Positions 7,247-15,253 of a stretch of DNA of 29,811 nt are shown here, one piece after another. The stretch is from Streptomyces sp. MMG1121 (GTDB lineage Bacteria > Actinomycetota > Actinomycetes > Streptomycetales > Streptomycetaceae): positions 1 through 29,811 of the forward strand of contig NZ_LGDV01000212.1 of the NCBI RefSeq assembly GCF_001280015.1. The letters are read 5' to 3'. The notes under the pieces were generated by a model. The model was not told the origin of the DNA. It ran no database searches and was given only the letters and a program-made list of their open reading frames with translations. Every line of letters starts with the position of its first letter. The stretch's first letter is position 1. The position numbers and the translations under genes are program-made.

Positions 7247-7382
7247 GTCGACCCCTTTCCTTCGCGAATGAGACCGGAGGCGCCGTTCGATCGCAGCAGC
7301 GCAGACGCGCACGACCACGAACGCGGGATGGGTGGCCGTAGCATCTCGCCAGGTCCGGGGCCACCACCGATCGATCGGCCAC

Positions 7383-7913
7383 TCAGGACACGTCGGGATC
7401 CGGCAGTTGCTCAGTGGCGTAGCGCACCATGAGTTCCGCGATGGGCAGTGGCCGGACTTCCTGGACGGACGGGGCCACACCGGGAGTGGCGGGGGGAGTG
7501 GCGGGCGTCGAGGAAGCGACCAAGAGCTCCTCCATGCCACCGGGGGTGAAGAAGAAGATCATCCGGGCGGCGTGGTACCCGCGGTTGATGAAGCGGTGTC
7601 GGGTGCCGCGCGGCACGAAGAAGAATCCTCCCGCACCTGCCGTGACCGGCTCGTCGCCGTTGAGGAACTCGAGTTCCCCGGAGAGCAGGTAAAAGGCTTC
7701 GTCATGGTCGTTGTGCACGTGCGGGTCCGGTCCGCCGCCCGGCGGCACGGTCGCTTCGAGCAAGGTCAGAGACCCATTGGTCTCGTCGGCTCCGACCTTG
7801 AGGGTGTAGGTGTCGCCGGCAGCCCAGATGGATGTCCCTTCCCCGGAAGGGACATAGATGGCGTTCCTCTTCGTGTAACTCGGGTCGGACACATGAGGGT
7901 CCACCAAGCTCAC
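7383..7913 (-). CDS. Cupin-domain protein, 176 aa
   Basis: A single conserved-barrel cupin. Motif 1 is 'PDPHVHNDHDEAFYLLSG' (63-79), giving metal ligands His65, His67 and Glu72; motif 2 is 'FFFVPRGTRHRFINRG' (97-112) with His106. The full ligand set suggests a metal-binding enzyme, often annotated quercetin-dioxygenase-like; the actual reaction cannot be deduced. A Pro/Thr/Ala-rich linker near 130-150 precedes a short C-terminal helix. The GTG start at 7913 has GAGGAGGA about eight bases upstream. It lies first in a probable two-gene unit with the downstream hydrolase and is divergent from a TetR regulator, which is the likely controller. Confidence 0.88.
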   Translation of the reverse strand: MSLVDPHVSDPSYTKRNAIYVPSGEGTSIWAAGDTYTLKVGADETNGSLTLLEATVPPGGGPDPHVHNDHDEAFYLLSGELEFLNGDEPVTAGAGGFFFVPRGTRHRFINRGYHAARMIFFFTPGGMEELLVASSTPATPPATPGVAPSVQEVRPLPIAELMVRYATEQLPDPDVS

Positions 7914-8020
7914 AGCACTTCCTCCTCAATTGAATGACGAGTTTCGTAGCGAGCATTAGGAAACTATGGGTCGGCTGACGCCACGTCAAGACCGCGAACG
8001 ATCCGATGCCCGAAGGGGCG

Positions 8021-8089
8021 CATGACGATTGGGTTCACGCCACCGTGTTACGGTTCGGGCCATCTCTGGAGAGGTAGTGAATCGTCATG
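8021..8089. promoter_or_regulatory. Operator candidates in the cupin/TetR divergent region
   Basis: Two symmetrical signals lie in the 173-base region between the divergent genes. ACCGT-GTT-ACGGT (8042-8054) is a perfect 13-base palindrome, a plausible TetR-type operator. CATGACGATT (8021-8030) and AATCGTCATG (8080-8089) form a perfect 10-bp inverted repeat 49 bases apart, the right copy ending on the TetR start codon. The latter could be paired operator half-sites or an RNA stem occluding the start. Confidence 0.45.
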
Positions 8090-8674
8090 CCAGGTGGCCG
8101 TCCGCGCAGCTACGATCCGGATGTCGCCTTGGACGCAGCCATGCTGACCTTCTGGGCCCAGGGCTACGAGGGCACTTCCATATCCGACCTCACCGCCGCC
8201 ATGGGGATGAGCGCCCCCAGCATTTACGGAGCCTTCGGCGACAAGGAGACTCTCTTCAAACGGGTCGTGGAGCGCTACCTCGCCGGGCCCGGCGGATACC
8301 TGGAGAAGTCCCTGGACCAGCCGACGGCTGCGGCGCTCGTACGAACCCTCCTGAACGCCGCCATCGACACGATCGCCGGTGACCACACCCCGCACGGCTG
8401 CCTCACCGTCCACGGCGCCCTCGCGGTGGGCCCTCGCTCGCAACCCGCCCAACAGGTCCTGGCCCGTATCGGCAGGAACAAGGTCCAACTACTGACCGAC
8501 AGGCTCCAAGAGTTCCACGACTGCGGCGACCTTCCCGCACATTGCGACCCCTCCGCACTGGCGCAGCTCCTGATCACCGTCATCCAGGGACTGGCCGTCC
8601 AAGCAGCCTCGGGAGCACCGCGGGAGGCGCTGCACCGGATCGCCGACCAGATGACGGCCTTGCTTCCCCACTAA
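8087..8674 (+). CDS. TetR-family transcriptional regulator, 195 aa
   Basis: The N-terminus 'GRPRSYDPDVALDAAMLTFW' with 'GYEGTSISDLTAAMGMSAPS' and 'IYGAFGDKETLF' is a textbook TetR HTH (residues ~5-60). The C-terminal ~130 residues form the helical ligand-binding and dimerisation domain; 'DHTPHGCLTVHGAL' is typical of the AcrR-like branch. Length is normal. ATG at 8087 has a weak AGAGGTAG site upstream. It is transcribed divergently from the cupin/hydrolase pair, and palindromes in the shared region suggest autoregulation and control of that pair; this is inference. The inducer is unknown. Confidence 0.93.
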   Translation: MPGGRPRSYDPDVALDAAMLTFWAQGYEGTSISDLTAAMGMSAPSIYGAFGDKETLFKRVVERYLAGPGGYLEKSLDQPTAAALVRTLLNAAIDTIAGDHTPHGCLTVHGALAVGPRSQPAQQVLARIGRNKVQLLTDRLQEFHDCGDLPAHCDPSALAQLLITVIQGLAVQAASGAPREALHRIADQMTALLPH

Positions 8675-8714
8675 GCGGTCTCGGTGAAGTCAACTCCCTT
8701 TAAGGGTAGAAACT

Positions 8715-9867
8715 TTGGCGGGAGTGGTGGTGATGCCGAAGATCCTTACGGTGGAGTTGACCTCCGAGCAGCATGCCGCGGTACGTCGACGGCTGGTCGG
8801 GCATGATCTGTCGCGTAACGAGCGGCGGCGATTGGAGTGCATACGGCTGCTGGGCCGGGGCCTGACCGTGCCGCAGGTCGCCGATCTGGTGGAATGCAAC
8901 CCGGTCACGGTGCGCGATGCGGTGCGCCGGTTCACCGGCGGCGGGTTCGATGCCCTGGCCGACGCCCCACGTCCGGGACGGCCCGCGCGGGTCACCGGCA
9001 AGGACCTCAAGGCGCTGGGTGCGTTGCTGGACACCTCGGCCGCAGCGGGGGTGACTGGACCGCCCGTGAGCTGTGCGACTGGCTGGAGCGGGAACGGGGT
9101 GTGCGGGTGTCAGCGGCGTGGCTGACCGAGCTGCTGCGCCGGGAGGGATTCCGCTGGAAACGCACCCGTGACAGCCTTCGGCACAAGGCCGACCCCGTCC
9201 TCCAGCAGGCCGCACGGGCCCAGCTGGAGGACTTACGGATGTACGGATGGAGGCCGACGCGGGCACGCGCGATGTGATCTTCCTTGACGAGTCGGGCTTC
9301 GCGCCCACCATGCCCACCGGTTACACCTGGTCGCGGGCCGGGCAGCGGGCGGTGGTGCCGCGCGAGGACACCCGCGGCCGGCGGGTCAACGTGCTGGGCG
9401 CCCTGATGGTGGGCACCCAGCCTGATCTGTTGTGGGAGCGCACTCCCGGCAAGATCGACGCGGCCATGCTGCTGGAGTTCGTCTGCTCCCGCCTGGCCGG
9501 CCTGCCCGGCGGGGCCGTCGCGCTGCCCCTGGCGGCGGACGGTGTCGGGGTTCTGCCCGTCTGGCAGCGGTCCCGGCCGTGCACGGTGGTTGTGGACAAC
9601 GCCTCCGCGCACGTGGCCAAGGCGTTCAAGGGCCGCCGCGAGCAGCTGGCGAAGATCGGGGGGGAACTGTTCTACCTTCCGCCCCGCAGCCCCGAACTCA
9701 ACGACATCGAACGGGTCTGGCGCTCGGCCAAGTACGAGGACTATCCCCACCGCGCCCACACCAGCATCGAAGTCATCGGCACCGCCGTGGACCAGGCGCT
9801 GACCCGCCAGAAGACCCGCGCCCAAGGAGGGGCGCCGTTAACGAGCGGCGAGCGAAGTGACATGTAG
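8715..9867 (+). pseudogene. IS630-family transposase with two frameshifts
   Basis: Three overlapping frames reconstruct one transposase. Frame 1 gives the N-terminal helix-turn-helix ('LTVPQVADLVECNPVTVRDA', 'GFDALADAPRPGRPAR'). Frame 2 gives 'WTARELCDWLERERGVRVSA' and 'GFRWKRTRDSLRHKADP'. Frame 3 gives the DDE core: 'VIFLDESGF', 'CTVVVDNASAH' and 'PELNDIERVW'. All three catalytic acids survive. The first shift (-1) is at GGGGG 9047-9051; one more G would restore the frame. The second is an exact 8-bp duplication, TACGGATG at 9234-9241 and 9242-9249; removing one copy restores the frame. The likely original start is ATG 8733 ('MPKILTVEL') or 8715. The C-terminus runs into a 49-bp inverted repeat shared with 12.4 kb. 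Confidence 0.9.
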
Positions 9868-9882
9868 CCGAGCGTGATGCTC
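9834..9882 (+). repeat. 49-bp inverted repeat, left copy
   Basis: This copy matches the reverse complement of 12361-12409 at 45 of 49 positions; both start GCCGTTAACGAG and include CGAAGTGACATGTAG. Similarity stops sharply at both edges. It covers the last ~11 codons of the IS630 transposase, so it is either that element's right end or the left end of a unit enclosing the isochorismatase-like and monooxygenase genes. Confidence 0.85.
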
Positions 9883-9911
9883 AGGCCGTGCCGCGCCTCA
9901 CCGGGCACGGG

Positions 9912-10469
9912 TCACTTGATCGACGTGATCCAGTCGTCGACGGTGACGACGTCGGCCTGCACGGGGAAGACCTTCTCGGTGAGCACCTGGTGCACCTCGG
10001 CGTCGGCGTCGAGGCAGCCGTCCGCCAGTACGGTGAGGCGGAAGTCCAGGTCGGCGGCTTGACGCAGGGTGGACAGCACGACTCCGCTGGTGGCGATACC
10101 GGTGAGGACCAGCCCGTAGATCTCGCGGGCACGCAAGAGCAGGCCGAGGTCGCTGCCCACGAAGGCGCTGACACGCGTCCTCGTCACGATGAGATCGGCC
10201 GGCCGGGGCGCGATGTCCGGGTGGATCTCGGCGCCCGGGTCCTCGTCGGTGAACCCGGCACCACCGCCGAGCCCACGGAGCATCTTGTTGCGCGCGCTGG
10301 CCTCAGGATGCCCGGCGCGGAATCGGACGATCACGTAGATCACCGGCATGTCCGCGGCGCGGGCCGCCTCGATCGCACCGCGCAGGCGTGCCAGATATCC
10401 GGCCCCCTCGCCGAAGCGGTCCACGATGCCCCGCTGGATGTCCATCACGAGGAGGGCGTTCTGCGCCAT
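9912..10469 (-). CDS. Isochorismatase-like (cysteine hydrolase superfamily) protein, 185 aa, no catalytic Cys
   Basis: The protein shows the isochorismatase-like alpha/beta fold: 'NALLVMDIQRGIVDRFG' (4-20, with Asp10 as the predicted catalytic acid), 'MPVIYVIVRFRAGHPE' (41-56), 'IVTRTRVSAFVGSDLGLLLR' (94-113) and 'LVLTGIATSGVVLSTLRQAA' (120-139). In active cysteine hydrolases the triad is Asp-Lys-Cys. Here the Lys position appears to be Arg97, and the nucleophile position is Val130 ('TSGVVLST' instead of SGC). This suggests a non-hydrolytic or altered member, a variant I recall as common in actinomycetes. ATG 10469 is preferred over the longer upstream frame because the fold begins there; GAGAGGACGGAAAG precedes it. 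It is downstream of, and co-directional with, the FAD monooxygenase (189-base gap). Confidence 0.88.
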   Translation of the reverse strand: MAQNALLVMDIQRGIVDRFGEGAGYLARLRGAIEAARAADMPVIYVIVRFRAGHPEASARNKMLRGLGGGAGFTDEDPGAEIHPDIAPRPADLIVTRTRVSAFVGSDLGLLLRAREIYGLVLTGIATSGVVLSTLRQAADLDFRLTVLADGCLDADAEVHQVLTEKVFPVQADVVTVDDWITSIK

Positions 10470-10658
10470 TCTTTCCGTCCTCTCATCGCGTGGGCCGATC
10501 CGGTCTCCTGACCGCCTTCTGACAGCGGCCGCGCACCGCCGAGGCGCACACCGCGTGGCGAACATGCCCTGACCGAGCCCGTCCAGCACCGGGGGCTGTG
10601 GAAACAGGAGCGCGGACGGCGGCGTGGAGTGGGGTTGTGTGCGCCACTGTGGCCCGGC

Positions 10659-12134
10659 TCATCGCGTCGGCCCGCCGGGTAGGTAGGAGGCGAGGTTGGC
10701 AAGCACAGCGTGCGGATCGGTCGAAACCCCATGGGCGGCCAAGTAGCCATCCGGACGGATGAGGAGGGGCGTCTCCAACCCGTCGACGAACTGGACGTTC
10801 ACAGTGCCGATCCGGCCGCTCTCGGTCGGTCCAGTGGAGGAGGTGGGCAGGGCCAGGGTCCAGTCGAGACCTGCGGCCGGGACGAGCGTAGGGGAGACAC
10901 GCTGCCCGACGTGGTAGGCACCGTTGGCCGGTTCAGGCGCGTAGCTGATGTCGAGCTGGGACAACCGTCTCGCCAGCCAGTCGGTGACGCCAGGCGCCTG
11001 GGCGGCTGCGGCGACGATGTCGTTGCGCAGTTGGCACAGTTCCGGATCGCGCATGGTGGCAAGTCCGGTCATCTGGCTGGTGAAGGCGACCAGGCCCACA
11101 GCGACGGGATGGCGCTCGCGGTGGTAGGTGTCCAGGAGCCCCTCAGGGGCCAGCCCGGTGAGCACGGCGTGGAGCTTCCAGCCCAGGTTGCCGGCGTCCT
11201 GAATCCCGGTGTTCATGCCCTGGCCCCCGGCCGGGCTGTGGGTGTGCGCAGCGTCCCCGAGGAGGAAGACCGGGCCGTCCGAGAGCTTCTCGGCCACGCG
11301 TTCCTGCACGTGGTATGTGGATGCTGTGATGACCTCGGCGACCTTCGGAGCGCCTTCCCGCAGGCCGCGGGTGGCCAGCAGCGTCTCGGTCTGTTCGGCG
11401 GTGGGCGCCTTCGAACCGGGCGGAACGGACGCAACCACCCGGTGCTGGCCCTCGGCCAGCGGTGACGTCAGCAGCATTCCTTCGGAGGAGAAGAAGAACG
11501 TGGTGTCCTCAAGGAGCGCGGAAGCTGAACCCGGCTCGAGGCGGACATCCGCCAGTGCGAACAGCTGCTCTCGTGCCGTGCCGTGGAAGTCGATCCCTGC
11601 CGTGGAGCGCACCCTGCTGTGAACGCCGTCGGCTCCGACCACGTAGCGGGCGTGCACGGCACGCACCGAGCCGTCGGGCGCGGCGACGGCGGCGGTCACG
11701 CCGGGAAAGTCGGGACTGAAGGTGATCAGCTTGTGGCGGCGGTGGACTCTGCCGCCCAGCTCGGTCAGGCGGCGATTGAGGTGTTCCTCGGTCGTCTGCT
11801 GGGAGACCAGCAGCATCATCGGGAACGGGGTGTCCAGGTCGTCGTAGGACGCGCGGAGCAGAGCGCGCGGGCCGTCGTGCACGCTGAAGTGGCGGCCCCG
11901 AATTCCTGCGGCGACCAGGTGATCGGCAACCCCCAGGCGGTCCAGGTACTCCAGAGCGCGGGGCTGCACGAAGGCCGCCTTGGCGCCGGGCTGGACCGAA
12001 TCGGCACGCTCGATGAGTACGTGGTCCACACCGAGCTGGGTAAGGCCGGCGGCGAGTGTGAGCCCGGCGGGCCCGGCACCAACGATCAGGACATCGGTCT
12101 GCGTGGCCAGTGCGGCCGTGGGAGAAGAGGCCAT
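10659..12134 (-). CDS. FAD-dependent monooxygenase (PheA/TfdB type), 491 aa
   Basis: This is a class A flavoprotein hydroxylase, which uses NAD(P)H and O2 to hydroxylate aromatic or polyketide substrates. The dinucleotide motif is 'VLIVGAGPAGLTLA' (GxGxxG at 19-24). The DG motif is 'VVGADGVHSRVR' (165-176). The GD motif is 'VFLLGDAAHTHSP' followed by 'GGQGMNTGIQDAGNL' (289-316). A thioredoxin-like C-terminal domain follows and ends 'LASYLPGG'. The whole is close to the usual 500-540 residues. I prefer ATG 12134, with AAGGA about 11 bases upstream; a GTG at 12176 would add 14 residues. It is first in a possible two-gene unit with the isochorismatase-like gene. Both lie inside the 49-bp inverted repeat. 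The substrate is unknown and no polyketide cluster is nearby. Confidence 0.93.
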   Translation of the reverse strand: MASSPTAALATQTDVLIVGAGPAGLTLAAGLTQLGVDHVLIERADSVQPGAKAAFVQPRALEYLDRLGVADHLVAAGIRGRHFSVHDGPRALLRASYDDLDTPFPMMLLVSQQTTEEHLNRRLTELGGRVHRRHKLITFSPDFPGVTAAVAAPDGSVRAVHARYVVGADGVHSRVRSTAGIDFHGTAREQLFALADVRLEPGSASALLEDTTFFFSSEGMLLTSPLAEGQHRVVASVPPGSKAPTAEQTETLLATRGLREGAPKVAEVITASTYHVQERVAEKLSDGPVFLLGDAAHTHSPAGGQGMNTGIQDAGNLGWKLHAVLTGLAPEGLLDTYHRERHPVAVGLVAFTSQMTGLATMRDPELCQLRNDIVAAAAQAPGVTDWLARRLSQLDISYAPEPANGAYHVGQRVSPTLVPAAGLDWTLALPTSSTGPTESGRIGTVNVQFVDGLETPLLIRPDGYLAAHGVSTDPHAVLANLASYLPGGPTR

Positions 12135-12360
12135 GCCGTCGGCGTCCTTCGTTGATTTGGCAGTTCGCCGAGCCACTCGTCAGGCGCCCGGTCCCCTCCC
12201 TGACAGTCTTGGGTGAGACGCCCCGGGCAGATCGGTCACCCTGGCCGGGCACAACAGGAGAACCACCCGTATGGCCAGCAGCGATGTAGCCCGCCGCGCA
12301 CCCAGCCATGTCTCCACCGCACGCCCGAGACCCGAGCCCCCTCGATGAAATCGACCCGGC

Positions 12361-12409
12361 GAACATCACGCTCAGCTACATGTCACTTCGTTCGCCCCTC
12401 GTTAACGGC
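12361..12409 (-). repeat. 49-bp inverted repeat, right copy
   Basis: This is the partner of 9834-9882, in opposite orientation, with four mismatches. Together they bound 2,576 bp including both repeats. No recognisable IS630 coding sequence lies immediately to its right, so it is not obviously the end of a second intact element. Confidence 0.85.
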
Positions 12410-12734
12410 ACCCCAAGGATCAGCAGCGAACTTCATCCAAGCCGCTTAGAGCCGACCGACAGCCTCGGCGAAACCCCATCGGCCGGGACAACGAGCACCT
12501 GGAGCCGACAGCAGATCTCCGACCAGCTACAACCCCTTCTCCGTGAGTGCCACCCCTCCGCTCTTGCGGCGCCCGACTGCTGGAAGAACGGCTTGTGCCG
12601 ACCAGAGGTTCACGACATCCTCCAGGCAGCCCCCCGACCAGTTCCATGACTGCCTCAACAGCCGCGACCTGTTGGATGAACACACCGTCTTCCCCGTCGA
12701 ACTCGCCACAGCGGCTTGACTCGCTAACCGCCTG
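12410..12734. other. Unassigned intergenic stretch with possible relic
   Basis: No convincing complete gene is present. On the plus strand 12640-12719 an open stretch ends 'CLNSRDLLDEHTVFPVELAT' plus stop, which looks like the C-terminus of a real protein. A preceding out-of-frame piece 'RPEVHDILQAAPR' is also protein-like. I do not recognise the family. It sits between the right 49-bp repeat and an IS5 relic. Confidence 0.35.
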
Positions 12735-12930
12735 AGGCCCGTGGATAGCCCTGTCCACCGGGCCGAGCCCGCGTCCGGCAAACAGACCCGCGGCGATGCC
12801 TCGGAGGTTTTTGAGCCGGTCGAAGCAGCGTTCGACCGTCGTCACGCTCGCCATAGCTGTCGCGGTCGAGCCGTGACGGCGAGGTGGATCTTGGTGGGAA
12901 CGGACCGCACGGGCTCAGGTTGCACATCAC
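12735..12930 (-). pseudogene. IS5-family transposase relic
   Basis: Two minus-strand pieces are recognisable: 'PTKIHLAVTA' near 12900, the middle of IS5 transposases, and 'TTVERCFDRLKNLRGIA' near 12800-12850, the C-terminal signature (N-T-V-E-R-C-x-x-R-L-K). About 100 codons that should separate them are missing, so this is an internally deleted remnant. Confidence 0.65.
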
Positions 12931-12989
12931 AACTCGTCCGGCCCGTACGGCCGTTCCCGTGTTCCGAGAAGACGGCGCAATCAGCCCAC

Positions 12990-13018
12990 TTGATCGTTTT
13001 CTCAGCGGCGCCTACGCT
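12990..13018 (+). promoter_or_regulatory. Promoter of the pentapeptide-repeat gene
   Basis: TTGATC (12990-12995), a 17-base spacer and TACGCT (13013-13018) match the streptomycete housekeeping promoter well. The predicted transcription start falls at about 13024-13028, at or just after the first in-frame ATG (13022). This suggests a leaderless or near-leaderless mRNA translated from the second ATG at 13028. Confidence 0.5.
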
Positions 13019-13021
13019 CTC

Positions 13022-14191
13022 ATGCCCATGGAGACGGGGGAACAGGGCCACGGGCGGCGGGCGTGGCTCGACCGGCTGGTCGGGTATCGCGTGGCCGCAG
13101 TGCTGTTGGCCGGGGCGGCGGGACTGGTCATTCTGGGCACGGTGTTCGTCGTACTGCCGGGTGTGGTGGTCGACCACGATCTTGCTGGGGCGAGCGTTTC
13201 CGCGCAGGATCGGCTGGCAGCGGTGAACAATGTGCGTACGACGCTTCTTCAGATGGTCGGCGGCCTCGTCGTGCTCTTCGGCGCCTATGCCACGTGGCGG
13301 CAACTGCGAGTGAGTCAGGACGGTTTGCGTGCCACCCAGGAGGGCTACGTAACCGACCGGTTCAGCCGAGCGGTCGACCAGCTCGGCAGCGACAAGCTGG
13401 ATGTGCGCATCGGCGGGTTGCACGCACTGTGGCGGATCGCGGAACAGTCCGCCCGCGACCGGGAAGCCATCATCTCCATCCAGGCCGCATATCTGCGTAC
13501 ACACCTGCCCTGGCCACCCGCCGGGCCGGAGTCGCCGGCGGCGGACGTGCCCATCAACGACATCGCACCCCTGGAGACCCGCACGGCCGACGCCCAGGTG
13601 GCGCTGACCGCGCTCGGCGTGCTGTGCCGACACCGGGAGCAGTCCTGGGTCAATCTCAGCAACACCGACTTGCGCCGGGCCGACTGCGACGGACTGTGGT
13701 TCACCGAGGTCAACTTCGACCGCGCCTGTATGGAGGCGGCGGGCCTGTACCACGCCAATCTGACCCAGGCGTCCCTGGTCTCGGTCAACCTGCGGCACGC
13801 CGACCTCACGACTGCGATTCTCCGGCGAGCTCGCTGCGTTCTGGCCGACCTACGGGGCGCGAAGCTGGTCGAAACCGACTTGCGTGACGCAGACTTCACC
13901 AAGACCGACCTGCGTGAGGCAAACCTGCGCAAGGCCGACGCCCACGGCGCCGTCTTCCGCCACGCCGACCTCCGTATGGCCGACTTGCGCGGTACCGACT
14001 TGAGAACCGCCGACCTTGTCGAAGCACGCCTGACCGACGCCCTGGCCAGCGAGCACACCCGCTGGCCCGCCGACTTCGACCACTCGGCCGCCGGAGTCGT
14101 CGACACCGATGACCCCGGCCCCGAGCCCTCATCCCTGCTCCAGCCGCCAGGGATGACGTGGCAGGCACCACCGCTTCGGTCCATACTGTGA
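13022..14191 (+). CDS. Membrane-anchored pentapeptide-repeat protein, 389 aa
   Basis: Two hydrophobic segments, ~24-50 ('VAAVLLAGAAGLVILGTVFV') and ~76-91, predict an N-terminal hairpin in the membrane. A charged helical region (~93-160, 'DRFSRAVDQLGSDKLDVRIG', 'GGLHALWRIAEQSARDR') is typical of streptomycete pentapeptide proteins. From ~211 to ~340 the sequence repeats every five residues on the A(D/N)LxxA pattern (for example 'DLRDADFTKTDLREANLRKA'), which folds as a right-handed quadrilateral beta-helix. The last ~45 residues are acidic and proline-rich. Such proteins can act as scaffolds; soluble members protect DNA gyrase by DNA mimicry, but a membrane anchor makes that unlikely. Function is unknown. 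The promoter position favours initiation at ATG 13028, two codons in. It stands alone between IS relics. Confidence 0.9.
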   Translation: MPMETGEQGHGRRAWLDRLVGYRVAAVLLAGAAGLVILGTVFVVLPGVVVDHDLAGASVSAQDRLAAVNNVRTTLLQMVGGLVVLFGAYATWRQLRVSQDGLRATQEGYVTDRFSRAVDQLGSDKLDVRIGGLHALWRIAEQSARDREAIISIQAAYLRTHLPWPPAGPESPAADVPINDIAPLETRTADAQVALTALGVLCRHREQSWVNLSNTDLRRADCDGLWFTEVNFDRACMEAAGLYHANLTQASLVSVNLRHADLTTAILRRARCVLADLRGAKLVETDLRDADFTKTDLREANLRKADAHGAVFRHADLRMADLRGTDLRTADLVEARLTDALASEHTRWPADFDHSAAGVVDTDDPGPEPSSLLQPPGMTWQAPPLRSIL

Positions 14192-14296
14192 CCAAGGCGC
14201 CCTGGTCAGGGCTGCGGCTACCGCGATCCGCCGGGCCTCTGCGCAAGATCCGTTCGAAGTCGGACCCAAGTAGCGGCCTGCTGGCGTACGAACTTG

Positions 14297-14600
14297 ACAC
14301 TGCGACAGCTCGCCGCGCTGTTCGTCGACAGCACCCTGGTCCCCACGCGGGATCATACGGTGGCCGAGCAGGGGCAGAACTACAGGTCCTCGACTGACCA
14401 CCGGGTCGTCATCGGCGCCGACACCCGACTCGTCGCCGTCGGCCAGCCGGTCACCGGCCAGCCCGGTCAACCCACGCCGCCGCACATCCGGCCGGACCGA
14501 ACTGCCTGCATGGAAGGAGGAGCACAACACCTCCCGCCGCAAGGTCCGGGTCCGCGTCGAGTACGTCTTCGCGCGGATGAAGACCTGGAGGTCCCGCTCA
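14297..14600 (+). pseudogene. IS5-family transposase relic (DDE domain pieces)
   Basis: The first piece reads 'AALFVDSTLVPTRDHTVAEQ' then 'NYRSSTDHRVVIGADTRLVA', the region of the first catalytic Asp in the IS5 group related to HARBI1 transposases. The second, after a deletion, reads 'RTELPAWKEEHNTSRRKVRV' then 'RVEYVFARMKTW', the region with the catalytic Glu. The second Asp and N-terminus are missing. Its 3' end touches the stop of the convergent VOC gene. Confidence 0.75.
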
Positions 14601-15026
14601 GTCGAGACAGAACTCGTTGCCCTCGATGTCCTGCATCACGATGCACGAATCGTTGCCGTCATACAGCAGTCGCACGCGTACCGCGCCGAGGGGGACAAGT
14701 CGTGCGCACTCGGCCTCGAGCGCGGCGAGGCGCTCTTCACCCACGAGCCCGGTGCCGACCCTCACGTCAAGATGCACCCGATTCTTGACGACCTTGCCTT
14801 CGGGAACGCGCTGAAAGAAAAGTCGCGGGCCCACACCTGAGGGATCACTGCATGCGAACCAGGAACCCTGATCCTCAGGAGACCGGGAGCGGTCGAAGTC
14901 GTCCCAGGTGGCGAACCCCTTGGGTGGCGGCGATACGACGTATCCCAACACCTCGCACCAGAATCGAGCGACGCGCTCAGGTTCCGCGCAGTCAAAGGTG
15001 ACTTGGAACTGCTTGATCGATGACAC
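14598..15026 (-). CDS. VOC/glyoxalase-like protein, 142 aa
   Basis: The protein shows the glyoxalase/bleomycin-resistance fold used by streptomycete VOC proteins: 'QFQVTFDCAEPERVARFWCE' then 'VLGYVV' (6-31), 'SWFACSDPSGVGPRLFFQRV', 'KNRVHLDVRV' with a metal-position His, and C-terminal 'VMQDIEGNEFCLD' with Glu. These make two betaalphabetabetabeta modules with a typical length. GTG 15026 starts exactly where family similarity starts, although its ribosome site is weak; an in-frame ATG at 15080 is the alternative. The substrate cannot be predicted; metal-dependent lyase, dioxygenase or antibiotic binding are all known in the superfamily. It ends against an IS5 relic and has no obvious operon partner. 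Confidence 0.88.
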   Translation of the reverse strand: MSSIKQFQVTFDCAEPERVARFWCEVLGYVVSPPPKGFATWDDFDRSRSPEDQGSWFACSDPSGVGPRLFFQRVPEGKVVKNRVHLDVRVGTGLVGEERLAALEAECARLVPLGAVRVRLLYDGNDSCIVMQDIEGNEFCLD

Positions 15027-15253
15027 GGAGGCACCATAACAGGGGCACCCTTCTGCCCATCTCCCGGTAGGGAACCGCATGTTGAGGGCAGGTTGGCCCT
15101 TGCGAGCGCGATTCCCCGCCGGTCCCTCTGCCGCGACCACCGAAGCCGAGCACCGGAGAATCAAGTCCTCTTAGGATCTGCCGCAGTTCGGGACAGCGGC
15201 AGTAATGAACTCAAGGTTCGAAGGCTCCAACAGCTCTGTGGCCGGTATGCCGG

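Noticed and set aside
7246..7540. N-terminal 98-codon extension of the epoxide-hydrolase-like gene
   Set aside because: It overlaps the cupin gene in another frame, has no hydrolase similarity, and a GTG with a ribosome site lies exactly at the family start.
8715..9867. Three separate small genes in the IS630 region
   Set aside because: Joined across two simple frame breaks they form one ordinary IS630 transposase.
13345..14184. 279-codon minus-strand ORF opposite the pentapeptide gene
   Set aside because: Ser/Arg-rich translation is the usual shadow of the A(D/N)LxxA repeat in high-GC DNA.
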